A stretch of 64,000 bases of DNA from Polaromonas sp. (lineage in GTDB: Bacteria; Pseudomonadota; Gammaproteobacteria; Burkholderiales; Burkholderiaceae_C). How positions within the stretch are numbered: position 1 is the first letter of the stretch; each line of letters starts with the position of its first letter. The translations under genes and the position numbers were made by a program. Below, one piece after another: positions 55,430 through 64,000 of the stretch. The notes under the pieces were generated by a model. The model saw only the letters and a program-made list of their open reading frames with translations, was not told the DNA's origin and ran no database searches. The stretch covers positions 181,336-245,335 of the forward strand of contig NZ_JAQSDN010000033.1 in NCBI RefSeq assembly GCF_029945925.1, given 5' to 3'.

Positions 55430-55456
55430 TGGCCTGTCCTGAGCCTGTCGAAGGGC
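55430..55456. repeat. Family D short repeat between creB and creC
   Basis: GGCCTGTCCTGAGCCTGTCG followed by AAGGGCC, the same repeat as in gatB. It lies in the 136 bp creB-creC gap, which is much larger than the near-zero gap in enteric creBC, so the insertion probably separated the two genes. Confidence 0.8.
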
Positions 55457-55513
55457 CAGGCTGCAGGCCTCGTCCCCTGCAAGGGGGAAGGCGAAACGAA
55501 GCCACGGGGGTGT

Positions 55514-56200
55514 TCATGTCCCCATGCAGTAACCCATGCCGCGGTGCGTCACGATGTAGTCCTGTCCGGGGGCGGCTTCCTGCAGCTTGGCGCGCAGGGT
55601 TTTGATGTGGGTGTCCACGGTGCGGTCGGTGCTGTCCGAATCTGCGCCCCAGACAGCGGCAAGCAAGTCCTCCCGTGACCGGATACGGCCGGGGTGGCGC
55701 AGCAAATCGGCCAGCAGGCCGAACTCGCGGCGCGTCAGTTGCAGCTGCCGGCCCTGCAGGCTGATACGCTGGCCGGCCAGGTCGATGTCGAAGGGGCTGA
55801 CGCCCGAGGAGGGCACCGGGGCAGGCGCATGCATGCGTGCGCGCCTGAGCATGCCACGCACGCGCGCCAGCAGTTCACGCGGGCTGAAGGGCTTGCTCAC
55901 ATAGTCGTCGGCGCCCAGTTCCAGGCCGAGCACGCGGTCGATTTCCTCGCCATGCGCGCTGAGCATCAGCACAGGCAGGTTGCTGGCGGTGCGTATTTCT
56001 CTGCACAAATCCAGCCCGCTGCCGTCGGGCAAACCGACATCGAGGATGAGCAAATCGGGCGCGCGCAATCCCAGCTGGCGGCGCGCATCGCTCAGCAGCA
56101 GGCTGTGCGTGACAGCCAGGCCGTCGCGCTCAAGCGTGTAGATGACGGACCTGGCGATGGCGGGGTCGTCTTCGACCAGCAAAACCTGCGCGCAAGCCAT
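55514..56200 (-). CDS. creB: Response regulator CreB
   Basis: 228-residue OmpR-family regulator (E. coli CreB is 229 aa). The receiver has LLVEDDPAIARSVIYTLERDG, phospho-acceptor Asp in LLILDVGLPDGSG and SKPFSPRELLARV. The winged helix ends in VTHRGMGYCM. It should activate creD (facing it) and other CreB targets. The gap to creC contains a short repeat. A longer open frame upstream is not part of the protein. Confidence 0.93.
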   Translation of the reverse strand: MACAQVLLVEDDPAIARSVIYTLERDGLAVTHSLLLSDARRQLGLRAPDLLILDVGLPDGSGLDLCREIRTASNLPVLMLSAHGEEIDRVLGLELGADDYVSKPFSPRELLARVRGMLRRARMHAPAPVPSSGVSPFDIDLAGQRISLQGRQLQLTRREFGLLADLLRHPGRIRSREDLLAAVWGADSDSTDRTVDTHIKTLRAKLQEAAPGQDYIVTHRGMGYCMGT

Positions 56201-56214
56201 GAAGTCTGTCCTCG

Positions 56215-56847
56215 TCAGCGGCCGAGGATGGGAAACAGCTTGAGCAGCCCGCCGGTCATCACCTCGATCGCCAGCGCGGCCAGGATCAGGCCCATCAGCC
56301 GCGTCATCACGTTGATGCCGGTCTTGCCCAGGACGCGGGCGATCGGTTCGGCCAGCGCGAAACACACGGCCGTGGCCAGGCCGATCACCACGCCGTAGCC
56401 GACCAGCAGGCTGAGCTGGAAAAAATTCTGGGCTTTTTCGGCGTAGATCACCACCGTGGACATGGTGGCCGGGCCGGTGAGCAGGGGAATGGTCAGCGGC
56501 ACCACGGCAATGCTCGCGCCCATGGCGGCTTTTTCCGCGCCGTCTTCGAGCTCGTGGGTGTTCGGTTTGGCTTCGGCCGGCTGCGCATTCAGCATGTTCA
56601 TGGCGCTGATCAGCAGCAGCATGCCGCCACCGACCTGGAAGCTGGCCAGCGAGATGCTGAAGAACTCGAGGATCTGCAGGCCCAGCAGCGCGCTGGTGGC
56701 AATCACCATGAAGGCGCTGAACGACGCGATGACGATGGTGCGCCGCCGCTGCTCTGTCGAAAATCCCCGCGTGTAGTGAATGAAAAACGGCACGATGGCC
56801 AGCGGGTTGACGATGGCCAGCAGCGTGACAAGCGGTTTGAAGTCCAT
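56215..56847 (-). CDS. MarC-family inner membrane protein
   Basis: 210-residue protein with six hydrophobic helices and the family N-terminus VTLLAIVNPLAIVPFFIHYTRGF plus the repeat-like GVVIGLATAVCFALAEPIARVLG. The function of the MarC family is unresolved; the old link to multiple antibiotic resistance is not supported. It starts one base into the SDR stop (TGATG) and is 14 bp before creB, so SDR-marC-creB may be one transcript. Confidence 0.92.
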   Translation of the reverse strand: MDFKPLVTLLAIVNPLAIVPFFIHYTRGFSTEQRRRTIVIASFSAFMVIATSALLGLQILEFFSISLASFQVGGGMLLLISAMNMLNAQPAEAKPNTHELEDGAEKAAMGASIAVVPLTIPLLTGPATMSTVVIYAEKAQNFFQLSLLVGYGVVIGLATAVCFALAEPIARVLGKTGINVMTRLMGLILAALAIEVMTGGLLKLFPILGR

Positions 56848-57593
56848 CAGCGGCCCCCCCCAATGTCCAGCAGCGCGCCGGTGGTGTAGCTCGACGTATT
56901 GCCGAGCAGCCAGACAATACCTTGCGCCACTTCGTCCGCGCTGCCCGCCCGCTGCATGGGCACCTGCGGCGCCAGGTCGCGTGCGCGGTCGGGCAGGCCG
57001 CCCGAGGCGTGGATGTCGGTGTCAATGATGCCGGGCCGCACCGCGTTGACGCGTATGCCTTCGGCCGCCACTTCCTTGGCCAGGCCGATGGTGAAGACGT
57101 CCACCGCGCCCTTGGCGGCCGCGTAGTCCACATACTGGCCGGGTGCGCCCAGCCGCGCGGCCACGCTGGAGACATTGACGATGGCACCGCCCGCGCCGCC
57201 GTAACGCGTGCTCATGCGTTTGACCGCTTCACGCGCGCAGACCATGGTGCCGATCACGTTGATGTCGAACATGCGTTTGAGGCGCGCCACGCTCATGCCG
57301 TCCACCCGCGAGGTCTGGTCCACCACGCCGGCGTTGTTGACCAGTGCCGTGAGCCGGCCGAGCTTGGCATCGACTTTTTCGAACATGGCCAGCACCTGGC
57401 TTTCCTCGGCCACGTCGGCCTGCACCGTGATGGCGGTGCCGCCGCCCTGGCGGATCTGCCGCACCACCTCGTCGGCGGCGAGCGAGTTGGCGCTGTAGTT
57501 GACCGCCACGGCGTAGCCGGCGCGGGCGGCCTGCAGGGCGGTGGCCGCGCCAATGCCGCGCGAGCCCCCGGTGATCAGAACAATGTTGGACAA
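56847..57593 (-). CDS. Short-chain dehydrogenase/reductase
   Basis: 248-residue NAD(P)H-dependent SDR. The cofactor motif is TGGSRGIGAATAL (residues 8-20), with NNAG at about residue 88 and the active site Ser plus Tyr-x-x-x-Lys in VSSVAARLG and YVDYAAAKGAVD. Specificity is not predictable; closest to the classical glucose-dehydrogenase/FabG-like group. Divergent from the HCCA isomerase-like gene. Confidence 0.92.
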   Translation of the reverse strand: MSNIVLITGGSRGIGAATALQAARAGYAVAVNYSANSLAADEVVRQIRQGGGTAITVQADVAEESQVLAMFEKVDAKLGRLTALVNNAGVVDQTSRVDGMSVARLKRMFDINVIGTMVCAREAVKRMSTRYGGAGGAIVNVSSVAARLGAPGQYVDYAAAKGAVDVFTIGLAKEVAAEGIRVNAVRPGIIDTDIHASGGLPDRARDLAPQVPMQRAGSADEVAQGIVWLLGNTSSYTTGALLDIGGGR

Positions 57594-57702
57594 AGCCGGT
57601 CTCCAGCAAAAAAATGCAATCCCGGTTACAAACCGGGTTGACCCGAATCTACCTCAATCGGCCGCAACGGCCGCAAAAACAGCTTCCCCACTGGAGACAC
57701 CC

Positions 57703-58305
57703 TTGAGCACCACCATCGACTATTACTTCACGCCGCAAAGCCCGTGGACTTACCTGGGCCACCAGCGTTTTGCGCAGATCGCCAGCGCCGCCGGCGCGGC
57801 GGTGCGGGTGCTGCCGGTGGATTTCGGCAAGATCTTTCCGATCTCCGGCGGCCTGCCGCTGGGCCAGCGCGCGCCGCAGCGCCAGGCCTACCGGCTGGTG
57901 GAGCTGCAGCGCTTCAGCGAACACCTGCAGCTGCCGCTGAACCGCCAGCCCAAATTTTTTCCCGTGGGGGGCGACCCCGCCGCGCGGCTGATCACGGCGG
58001 TGGACCAGGCCGACGGCAGCGCCGCGGCCATGACCCTGGCCGGCGCGATTTTCAGGGCGGTCTGGGTGGAAGAGCGCGACATTGCCAGCGAGCAGGTGCT
58101 CGCGGCGATCTTGCACCAGTGCGGCCTGGAAGCCGGGCGCCTGGCCCAGTCGCACAGCCCGGCCATCGGGCAACTGTATGAAACAAACACCCGGCAGGCC
58201 ATCGACGCGGGGGTGTTTGGCGCACCCAGTTATGTCGTTGATGGCGAGATTTTCTGGGGCCAGGACCGGCTGGGTCTGCTGGAGAAAAAACTTGCCGCCA
58301 GGTAA
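57703..58305 (+). CDS. 2-hydroxychromene-2-carboxylate isomerase-like protein (DsbA/kappa-GST fold)
   Basis: 200-residue thioredoxin-fold protein of the HCCA isomerase/kappa-GST family, which uses glutathione. The N-terminus DYYFTPQSPWTYLGHQRF has the active-site Ser13, and the cis-Pro region is GVFGAPSYVVDGEIFWGQDRL. The start is TTG at 57703 with GGAG seven bases upstream; there is no ATG in frame nearby. Aromatic or glutathione-dependent metabolism is likely. Possibly co-transcribed with the dienelactone hydrolase 60 bp downstream. Confidence 0.85.
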   Translation: MSTTIDYYFTPQSPWTYLGHQRFAQIASAAGAAVRVLPVDFGKIFPISGGLPLGQRAPQRQAYRLVELQRFSEHLQLPLNRQPKFFPVGGDPAARLITAVDQADGSAAAMTLAGAIFRAVWVEERDIASEQVLAAILHQCGLEAGRLAQSHSPAIGQLYETNTRQAIDAGVFGAPSYVVDGEIFWGQDRLGLLEKKLAAR

Positions 58306-58365
58306 ATTGAAATTGAAATTGAAAAATTGAATCGTTAACCAGCAACTGAACAGGAGACTTCCGCC

Positions 58366-59058
58366 ATGGGCAAATTCATAGACCTCACAGCCGCCGACGG
58401 TTTTGTTTTTCCGGCCTATGTGGCCGAGCCGGCTGGCGCGCCGAAAGCCGCCGTGGTGGTGGTGCAGGAAATTTTCGGCGTCAATTCGCACATCCGCTCG
58501 GTCGCCGACGGCTACGCGGCGGCCGGTTACCTGGCGGTCGCACCGGCCACCTTCCACCGCGTCAAGCCGGATGTGGAACTGGGCTACACCGAGGCCGACA
58601 TGAACGCTGGTTTCGCGCTCAAGACCGCGGTTGACGCCCTGCCGGCGCCCGGCGTGTTGCAGGACATCCAGGCGGCCATCCACCACGCCGCGAAAAGCAC
58701 GGGCGGCAAGAAGGTCGGCATCGTCGGTTACTGCTGGGGCGGCTTGCTGACCTGGCGCGCGGCCGCCACCCTGTCCGGCCTGTCGGCCGCCGTGCCTTAT
58801 TACGGCGGCGGCATGACGGCGGGTGACGAACCCACGCGCCAGCCGGCCTGCCCAGTGATGGCGCACTTTGGCGACCAGGACCACTGGATTCCGCTGGACA
58901 CCGTCGAGGCCTTCAAGAAAGCCCAGCCCGGCGTGGAGGTGTTTGTTTACGAAGCCAATCACGGCTTCAACTGCGACCAGCGTGGCTCCTACAACGAGGC
59001 GGCGGCCACATTGGCCAGGGCGCGCACGCTGGAGTTTTTCGCCAAACACCTGGGCTGA
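58366..59058 (+). CDS. Dienelactone hydrolase family protein
   Basis: 230-residue alpha/beta hydrolase. The nucleophile is Cys123 in VGYCWGG, with Asp172 (FGDQDHW) and His199 (YEANHGF) completing the DLH triad. It has about the usual length (236 aa for ClcD). AGGAGA precedes the ATG. True dienelactone activity is only one option; many paralogues are carboxymethylenebutenolidase-like with unknown substrates. A 60 bp AT-rich gap precedes it. Confidence 0.9.
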   Translation: MGKFIDLTAADGFVFPAYVAEPAGAPKAAVVVVQEIFGVNSHIRSVADGYAAAGYLAVAPATFHRVKPDVELGYTEADMNAGFALKTAVDALPAPGVLQDIQAAIHHAAKSTGGKKVGIVGYCWGGLLTWRAAATLSGLSAAVPYYGGGMTAGDEPTRQPACPVMAHFGDQDHWIPLDTVEAFKKAQPGVEVFVYEANHGFNCDQRGSYNEAAATLARARTLEFFAKHLG

Positions 59059-59061
59059 GCC

Positions 59062-59982
59062 ATGGGTCGCCCGAGTTTCAAGTGTTTTTGGCCTCTAGCC
59101 CTTGTCTGGCGGGCGCCAGCAGCTCTGCTTTTGATAGCGTTTTCGGCGACCGCCCGGGCTGCCGACTACAACGGCCCGTTGTTCGATGCCCACCTGCATT
59201 ACAACGAGGAGGCCTGGAACGGCAGTGTGGGGCCTCACTCGCCGGCCGATGTGCTGGCGCGCATGCAGCGGAGCGGCGTCAAGGCCATCGTCGCCAACTC
59301 GCGGCCCAACGACGGCACCAAGGCGCTCGCCTCGCTTGAGCAGACAAAGCAGGCCGGTGTGACCGTGGTGCCCTTCATCCGCCTCTACCGCAACCGCGCC
59401 GACTACGACAACTGGTTTCGTGATGAGACGATTTACGAGATGGTACAGGCCGAGTTCGCGCGCGGCGTCAGCGGCGCCCAGGCCGGACCGTACAAGGGCA
59501 TCGGCGAATTCCATTTGTACGACAGCACCAATGCCAACGGACCGGTCGCGAAAAAGCTGATGCAGTTCGCCGAGAAAAACAAACTCGCGGTGCTCTCGCA
59601 TGTAGACGACGTGGCCATCGACCTGCTGATGGCGCATGCGCCCAACGCCCGGCTGATCTGGGCGCACACCGGCATCGGCGGCGTGCCCGTGGCGCGGGTG
59701 GAGGCGCTGCTGGCCCGCTACCCGACGCTGATGGGCGAGTTGTCCTACCGGCCCGGCCTGACCTGTGAGGCGGGCAAGCTGTGCCCCGAGTGGCGCGCCT
59801 TGCTGCTCAAGTACCCCACACGTTTCATGATCGGCTCGGACACCTGGGTCAACCAGCGCTGGCAGTATTACGACGAACTCATGAAGGGTTACCGCGCCTG
59901 GCTCGGTGATTTGCCGCCCGACGTGGCGCGGAAAATCGCCTGGGACAACGGCGCGACCCTGTTTGGCGTCGCCAAGCCATAG
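59062..59982 (+). CDS. Exported amidohydrolase/TIM-barrel metal-dependent hydrolase
   Basis: 306-residue protein of the amidohydrolase 2-like superfamily. A metal-binding His44-x-His46 motif is in [10 protein letters not shown] and later histidines lie in [15 protein letters not shown] and IWAHTGIGG. The N-terminus (residues 1-33, cleavage near ARA/ADY) is a predicted signal peptide. Its hydrophobic part is encoded by a family A repeat (59083-59141), so export may be recently acquired. The start ATG is 3 bp after the DLH stop. Substrate unknown. Confidence 0.82.
   Translation: MGRPSFKCFWPLALVWRAPAALLLIAFSATARAADYNGPLFDAHLHYNEEAWNGSVGPHSPADVLARMQRSGVKAIVANSRPNDGTKALASLEQTKQAGVTVVPFIRLYRNRADYDNWFRDETIYEMVQAEFARGVSGAQAGPYKGIGEFHLYDSTNANGPVAKKLMQFAEKNKLAVLSHVDDVAIDLLMAHAPNARLIWAHTGIGGVPVARVEALLARYPTLMGELSYRPGLTCEAGKLCPEWRALLLKYPTRFMIGSDTWVNQRWQYYDELMKGYRAWLGDLPPDVARKIAWDNGATLFGVAKP
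59083..59141. repeat. Family A ~55 bp repeat encoding a signal peptide
   Basis: Contains TTTTTGGCCTCTAGCCCTTG, TCTGGCGGGCGCCAGCAGCT and CTGCTTTTGATAGCG. It is close to the reverse complement of the copy at 50023-50077. Translated in frame it gives the hydrophobic core of the amidohydrolase signal peptide. Confidence 0.85.
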
Positions 59983-59995
59983 AAATCCCCTGTGG

Positions 59996-60209
59996 TTTCC
60001 CCGAATCTTCAAGCAGGGGCCGCGGATCTGGCTTCGCCAGTCCGCAGGCGCAGCGGCCCCCTCGCGGGGCAGGGAGCTACACGCAGTGAGCAACCGTGGG
60101 GACCCTATTTCATTCAAGCCGGGGCCGCGGGTCCGGCTTTGCCGGCCCGCAGGCGCAGCGGCCCCCTCGGGGGGCAACGAGCTACACGCAGTGAGCGAGC
60201 GTGGGGGCC
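59996..60209. repeat. Family B repeat, two copies in reverse orientation
   Basis: Two units follow each other. The first has AAGCAGGGGCCGCGGATCTG, CCGCAGGCGCAGCGGCCCCC and GGGAGCTACACGCAGTGAGC; the second has AAGCCGGGGCCGCGGGTCCG and ends GTGAGCGAGCGTGGGGGCC. They are the reverse of the units at 24585-24690 and 47868-48055. The last bases adjoin the GST start codon and may supply its ribosome binding site. Confidence 0.85.
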
Positions 60210-60860
60210 ATGATGCAGCTTCATTACTACCCCAGCACCGCGGCCATGGTGCCGCACATCGTGCTTGAAGAAATCGGCGTGCCTTACCAGCGCGTGCTGG
60301 TGGACCGCCTGCAAAACGCCCACAAGGCGCCGGACTATCTCCAACTCAATCCGAACGGCCTGATCCCGGTGCTGGTCGACGGCGACCTGGTGCTGTACGA
60401 AACCGCGGCAATCTGCCTGCACCTGAGCGACATGCATCCCGAAGCGGGGCTGGTACCGCCCTTGGGCACCGCAGAGCGCGCTCACTTCTACAAATGGCTG
60501 ATGTGGCTGACCAACACCCTGCAGGCCACGCTGATCACCTACTTTTATCCGGAACGCTCGGTGGCAGCCGGCAATGCCGCCGGGGCGGCGGAGGTCAAGG
60601 CGCAGGCCGAAGCAAAAGTCGGCGCCATGCTGGACCAACTCGATGCGGAGCTGGCGCGCCATGGCGGTCCCTGGTTTGCCGGCGAGCAGTACAGCGCGCT
60701 GGACGCCTATGTGTTCACGCTGTGCCGCTGGACGCGCAACTTCCAGTCCCCCGCCGCCCGCACGCGTCCGCACCTCGGGCCTTACCTGCAGCGCATGCTG
60801 GCCAGGCCCGCGGTGCAGCGGGTGCTGGCGGCTGAGGAACTGGCTCCGCCCTTTGTCTAG
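60210..60860 (+). CDS. Glutathione S-transferase family protein
   Basis: 216-residue soluble GST. The N-terminal thioredoxin domain (1-80) begins MMQLHYYPSTAAMVPHIVLEE and has the cis-Pro and ETAAICLHL (GSH-binding, usually E-S or E-T) motifs. The C-terminal helical domain contains FAGEQYSALDAYVFTLCRW, the N-capping box region. Starts are ATG at 60210 or 60213. Convergent overlap of four bases with the DUF72 gene. Substrate unknown. Confidence 0.88.
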   Translation: MMQLHYYPSTAAMVPHIVLEEIGVPYQRVLVDRLQNAHKAPDYLQLNPNGLIPVLVDGDLVLYETAAICLHLSDMHPEAGLVPPLGTAERAHFYKWLMWLTNTLQATLITYFYPERSVAAGNAAGAAEVKAQAEAKVGAMLDQLDAELARHGGPWFAGEQYSALDAYVFTLCRWTRNFQSPAARTRPHLGPYLQRMLARPAVQRVLAAEELAPPFV

Positions 60861-61588
60861 GCCCCCAGCAGGCGGCCCAGCGCCAGTGCGTTGACCATCG
60901 CCGCGCCGGCCGCGGTGTTGTCGAAGACGCACCAGACATCGGCGCCGCCGTCGGCGGCTTGCCGCAGTTTCGCCGCCAGCGCTTCCAGCGTCGCGTCACT
61001 GTAAGACGAGTAATACATGCGCGGCGAGCCGTGCAGCCGCACATACACCAGTCCGGGCCAGCCGCCGGGGGATGCGCCTGCCTCATGTCGCACCGGATCG
61101 GCCAGCACCCGGGCAACTTGAAACTCCTTCAGCGCCGCATCCACCTCCGGCGTGAACCAGCTCGCGTGGCGCGGCTCCAGCGCGACGGCGCCCGGGTGTT
61201 GCGCACGCAGGGCCGTGAAAAACGGCGTCGCTGTGCTGTCCTCAAAAGCCAGGCTGGGCGGCAACTGCACCAGCAGGCAGCCCAGTCGGTCGCCAAGGCC
61301 GTGCGCCTGGGCCAGGAAGCTGCGCAGCAACGGTGCACAGTCGCGCAGGCGGTTTTCGTGGGTGATGGTTTTGGGCAGCTTGACCGAAAAGCGGAAATCC
61401 GGCGGCACACTTCCGGCCCAGCGTTCATAGGTGGCCGGCTGGTGCGGCCGGTAGAACGAGGAGTTGATTTCCACCGCATGCAAGCGCTGGGCGTAACGCT
61501 GCAGATGGGTGCCGGTGTCGGGAACCGCCGGCCAGCTGCCCCTGGGAAGGCTCCAGCCGGCGCAACCGATGCGCACCATCGCCGCCAT
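60857..61588 (-). CDS. DUF72 (YecE-like) protein
   Basis: 243-residue TIM-barrel-like protein. Family markers are VRIGCAGWSLP at the N-terminus, AVEINSSFYRPH, FRFSVKLPKTITHENRL and YVRLHGSPRMYYSSYS. The biochemical role of DUF72 is not known. The start at 61588 gives a typical length; longer upstream codons are low-complexity. It lies 11 bp downstream of the CorA gene on the same strand. Confidence 0.9.
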   Translation of the reverse strand: MAAMVRIGCAGWSLPRGSWPAVPDTGTHLQRYAQRLHAVEINSSFYRPHQPATYERWAGSVPPDFRFSVKLPKTITHENRLRDCAPLLRSFLAQAHGLGDRLGCLLVQLPPSLAFEDSTATPFFTALRAQHPGAVALEPRHASWFTPEVDAALKEFQVARVLADPVRHEAGASPGGWPGLVYVRLHGSPRMYYSSYSDATLEALAAKLRQAADGGADVWCVFDNTAAGAAMVNALALGRLLGA

Positions 61589-61599
61589 GTCCTTGGCCC

Positions 61600-62754
61600 C
61601 TAACGTCTGCTTCTGGCCAGGTAGCGCTTGCGCCAGAAGATCGACACCACCACCACCACCAGCAGCACCATGAAACCGAGGGTCCACCAGAAGCCGCTGA
61701 TCTGGTGAATCAGGGGCATGAACTCGAAGTTCATGCCGAAAAACCCGGTGATCAGGTTCAGCGGCAGAAACACGGCGGTCAGCGCGGTCAGCGTGCGCAT
61801 GATGTCGTTGGTGCGGTTGCTCTGCGCGCTGAAGTGGATCTGCACCACGGTTTCGGCGGATTGTTCCAGCCGGCGCGCGTGGTGCACCACCCGCTCGATG
61901 TGTTCGATGACATCGCGCGCCCGCGCCACCATCTGGTCGCGCCGGGTCAGCGCCAGCTGTTCATCGGCGGCAAAGGACGACATCGGCTGCTCGCGCAAGG
62001 AATCGAGCCACTCCTGCATCGCGTCGTGCTGCTCGTCACACAGGTCTTCCAGCACATGCAGCTGGCTGCGTGCGCCCATCAGCGAGCCCCAGTTGATGAA
62101 ACGCGAATTGGGCTTGAGCAGTTCGGCCTGCCAGTGTTCGAGCTGCTTGGTGAGTTCCTTGCGCACATCCAGGTAGCTGTCCACCATGGTGTTGACCATG
62201 CGCAGCACCAGGTCGGCCGGGCTGGACGGGATGCGGCTGCGCGCGGTGACGCTGTCCACGCTGAACTTGGCGTCGGTCAGCGAGCGCTGGAGGAAACTTT
62301 TGGCGGTGTAGCAGCCGCGCGGATGCACGCTGATCAGCAGCCGGTCGAACACCACAAAACCCACGGCCCTGGAGCTGATACGGTTGAAGGCGGGCAGGCC
62401 GCCGCGTGGTTTGGGACGCGGCAGCCCACCCTGTCCTCCGGCTGCCTCGGTGACCACTTCCTGTTCGGTTTCGTCCCGGCTTTCCACCTGCGTCGCGAGC
62501 CGCCGGAAGATGATCAGGTCGTAGATCGAGGTGTAGTCGTAATGCGAGGGGTGGGCCGGGTTGCGCAGGTCCCGGCTGTGCAGGTCCAGCAGGGCCGAGC
62601 CGCCCAGTTGCAGCGCCGCCTGCTGCAGCAGCGCCTGGTGGGTTTCGAATTCGTCGCGGTCCAGAAACAACCAGACAAACCCATCTGCCGGCGCCTGCGC
62701 TGGCAGCGCGTCGGAAAAGCGCAGGCTGTCGGCGGTGAATTCAACTATTTGCAC
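61600..62754 (-). CDS. CorA-family divalent cation transporter
   Basis: 384-residue CorA-like protein. A large cytoplasmic N-terminal domain and a long stalk helix are followed by two C-terminal helices, with the signature GFFGMNFEFMPLI after the first. It is a pentameric channel for Mg, Co or Ni, or a ZntB-type zinc exporter. The signature loop is neutral to acidic, which does not decide between them. Short loops near residues 95-115 (ATQVESRDETEQEVVTEAAG) are acidic. Confidence 0.92.
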   Translation of the reverse strand: MQIVEFTADSLRFSDALPAQAPADGFVWLFLDRDEFETHQALLQQAALQLGGSALLDLHSRDLRNPAHPSHYDYTSIYDLIIFRRLATQVESRDETEQEVVTEAAGGQGGLPRPKPRGGLPAFNRISSRAVGFVVFDRLLISVHPRGCYTAKSFLQRSLTDAKFSVDSVTARSRIPSSPADLVLRMVNTMVDSYLDVRKELTKQLEHWQAELLKPNSRFINWGSLMGARSQLHVLEDLCDEQHDAMQEWLDSLREQPMSSFAADEQLALTRRDQMVARARDVIEHIERVVHHARRLEQSAETVVQIHFSAQSNRTNDIMRTLTALTAVFLPLNLITGFFGMNFEFMPLIHQISGFWWTLGFMVLLVVVVVSIFWRKRYLARSRR

Positions 62755-62779
62755 GGTGTCTGTCCAGTTGATGGTCGAA

Positions 62780-64000
<1,221 letters not shown>

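Noticed and set aside
55514..57187. A 557-codon open frame on the minus strand covering creB, marC and part of the SDR gene
   Set aside because: Only the creB part (55514-56200) is coding in this frame. The rest lies out of frame over marC and the SDR, which have clear family motifs in other frames.

Overview
The window is high-GC, gene-dense bacterial chromosome. Gene content and order (mreBCD-mrdA, GatCAB, MlaFED-type operon, MmsA, many c-type cytochromes) and several dispersed intergenic repeats point to a betaproteobacterium of the order Burkholderiales, most likely family Comamonadaceae (Polaromonas/Rhodoferax/Variovorax-like). That placement is inferred from protein character and repeat types, not from a 16S gene. 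I see no rRNA, tRNA, CRISPR array, phage or transposase gene.

Layout. 1-9.3 kb (+): a nitrogen-compound uptake and hydrolysis cluster. It holds an HpxZ/AtzH-like protein, a BMP-type ABC importer (Tat-exported binding protein, two permeases, double ATPase), a nitrilase-type amidase, two biuret-hydrolase-like cysteine hydrolases and a GntR regulator, interrupted by a ~555 bp inverted-repeat element. 9.4-11.2 kb (-): an ABC exporter. 11.4-16.0 kb: rubredoxin, cytochrome b, diheme cytochrome c and an SHP-type oxygen-binding cytochrome (-), facing a PepSY protein and an OmpR/PhoQ-like two-component pair (+). 16.0-27.6 kb: housekeeping genes xth, pyrE, a DUF4124 protein, gatCAB, mreBCD, mrdA and a TSUP transporter. 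27.6-34 kb: amt with a candidate NtrC/sigma-54 control region, an orphan gene, a hybrid sensor kinase, a retropepsin-like protease and a ClpP-like secreted protein. 34-38.6 kb: a GMC oxidoreductase and mmsA, divergent from a LysR regulator. 38.6-46.4 kb (-): a tightly overlapping operon with a peptide-type ABC importer, a phosphonate monoester hydrolase-like enzyme and a HAD phosphatase. 46.7-51.3 kb (+): an MlaE/F/D-lipoprotein lipid transport operon ending in a cyclic-nucleotide-binding protein. 51.4-57.6 kb: a DMT transporter with a histidine-rich tail, creD, and creC/creB in convergent orientation, then marC and an SDR. 57.7-64 kb: small catabolic enzymes (HCCA isomerase-like, dienelactone hydrolase, exported amidohydrolase, GST), a DUF72 protein, a CorA transporter and hemB.

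Two clusters read as complete nutrient-scavenging modules: the ureide/biuret-like nitrogen cluster and the organophosphorus operon. In both, importer and hydrolases are co-transcribed. The amt promoter region suggests nitrogen-limitation control by NtrC and RpoN.

The most distinctive genome-scale signal is the repeat load. At least six repeat families occur between genes, and several copies sit in frame inside genes (gatB, gatA, the BMP ATPase, LysR, creC, a lipoprotein gene and an exported amidohydrolase). In the amidohydrolase the repeat encodes most of the signal peptide.
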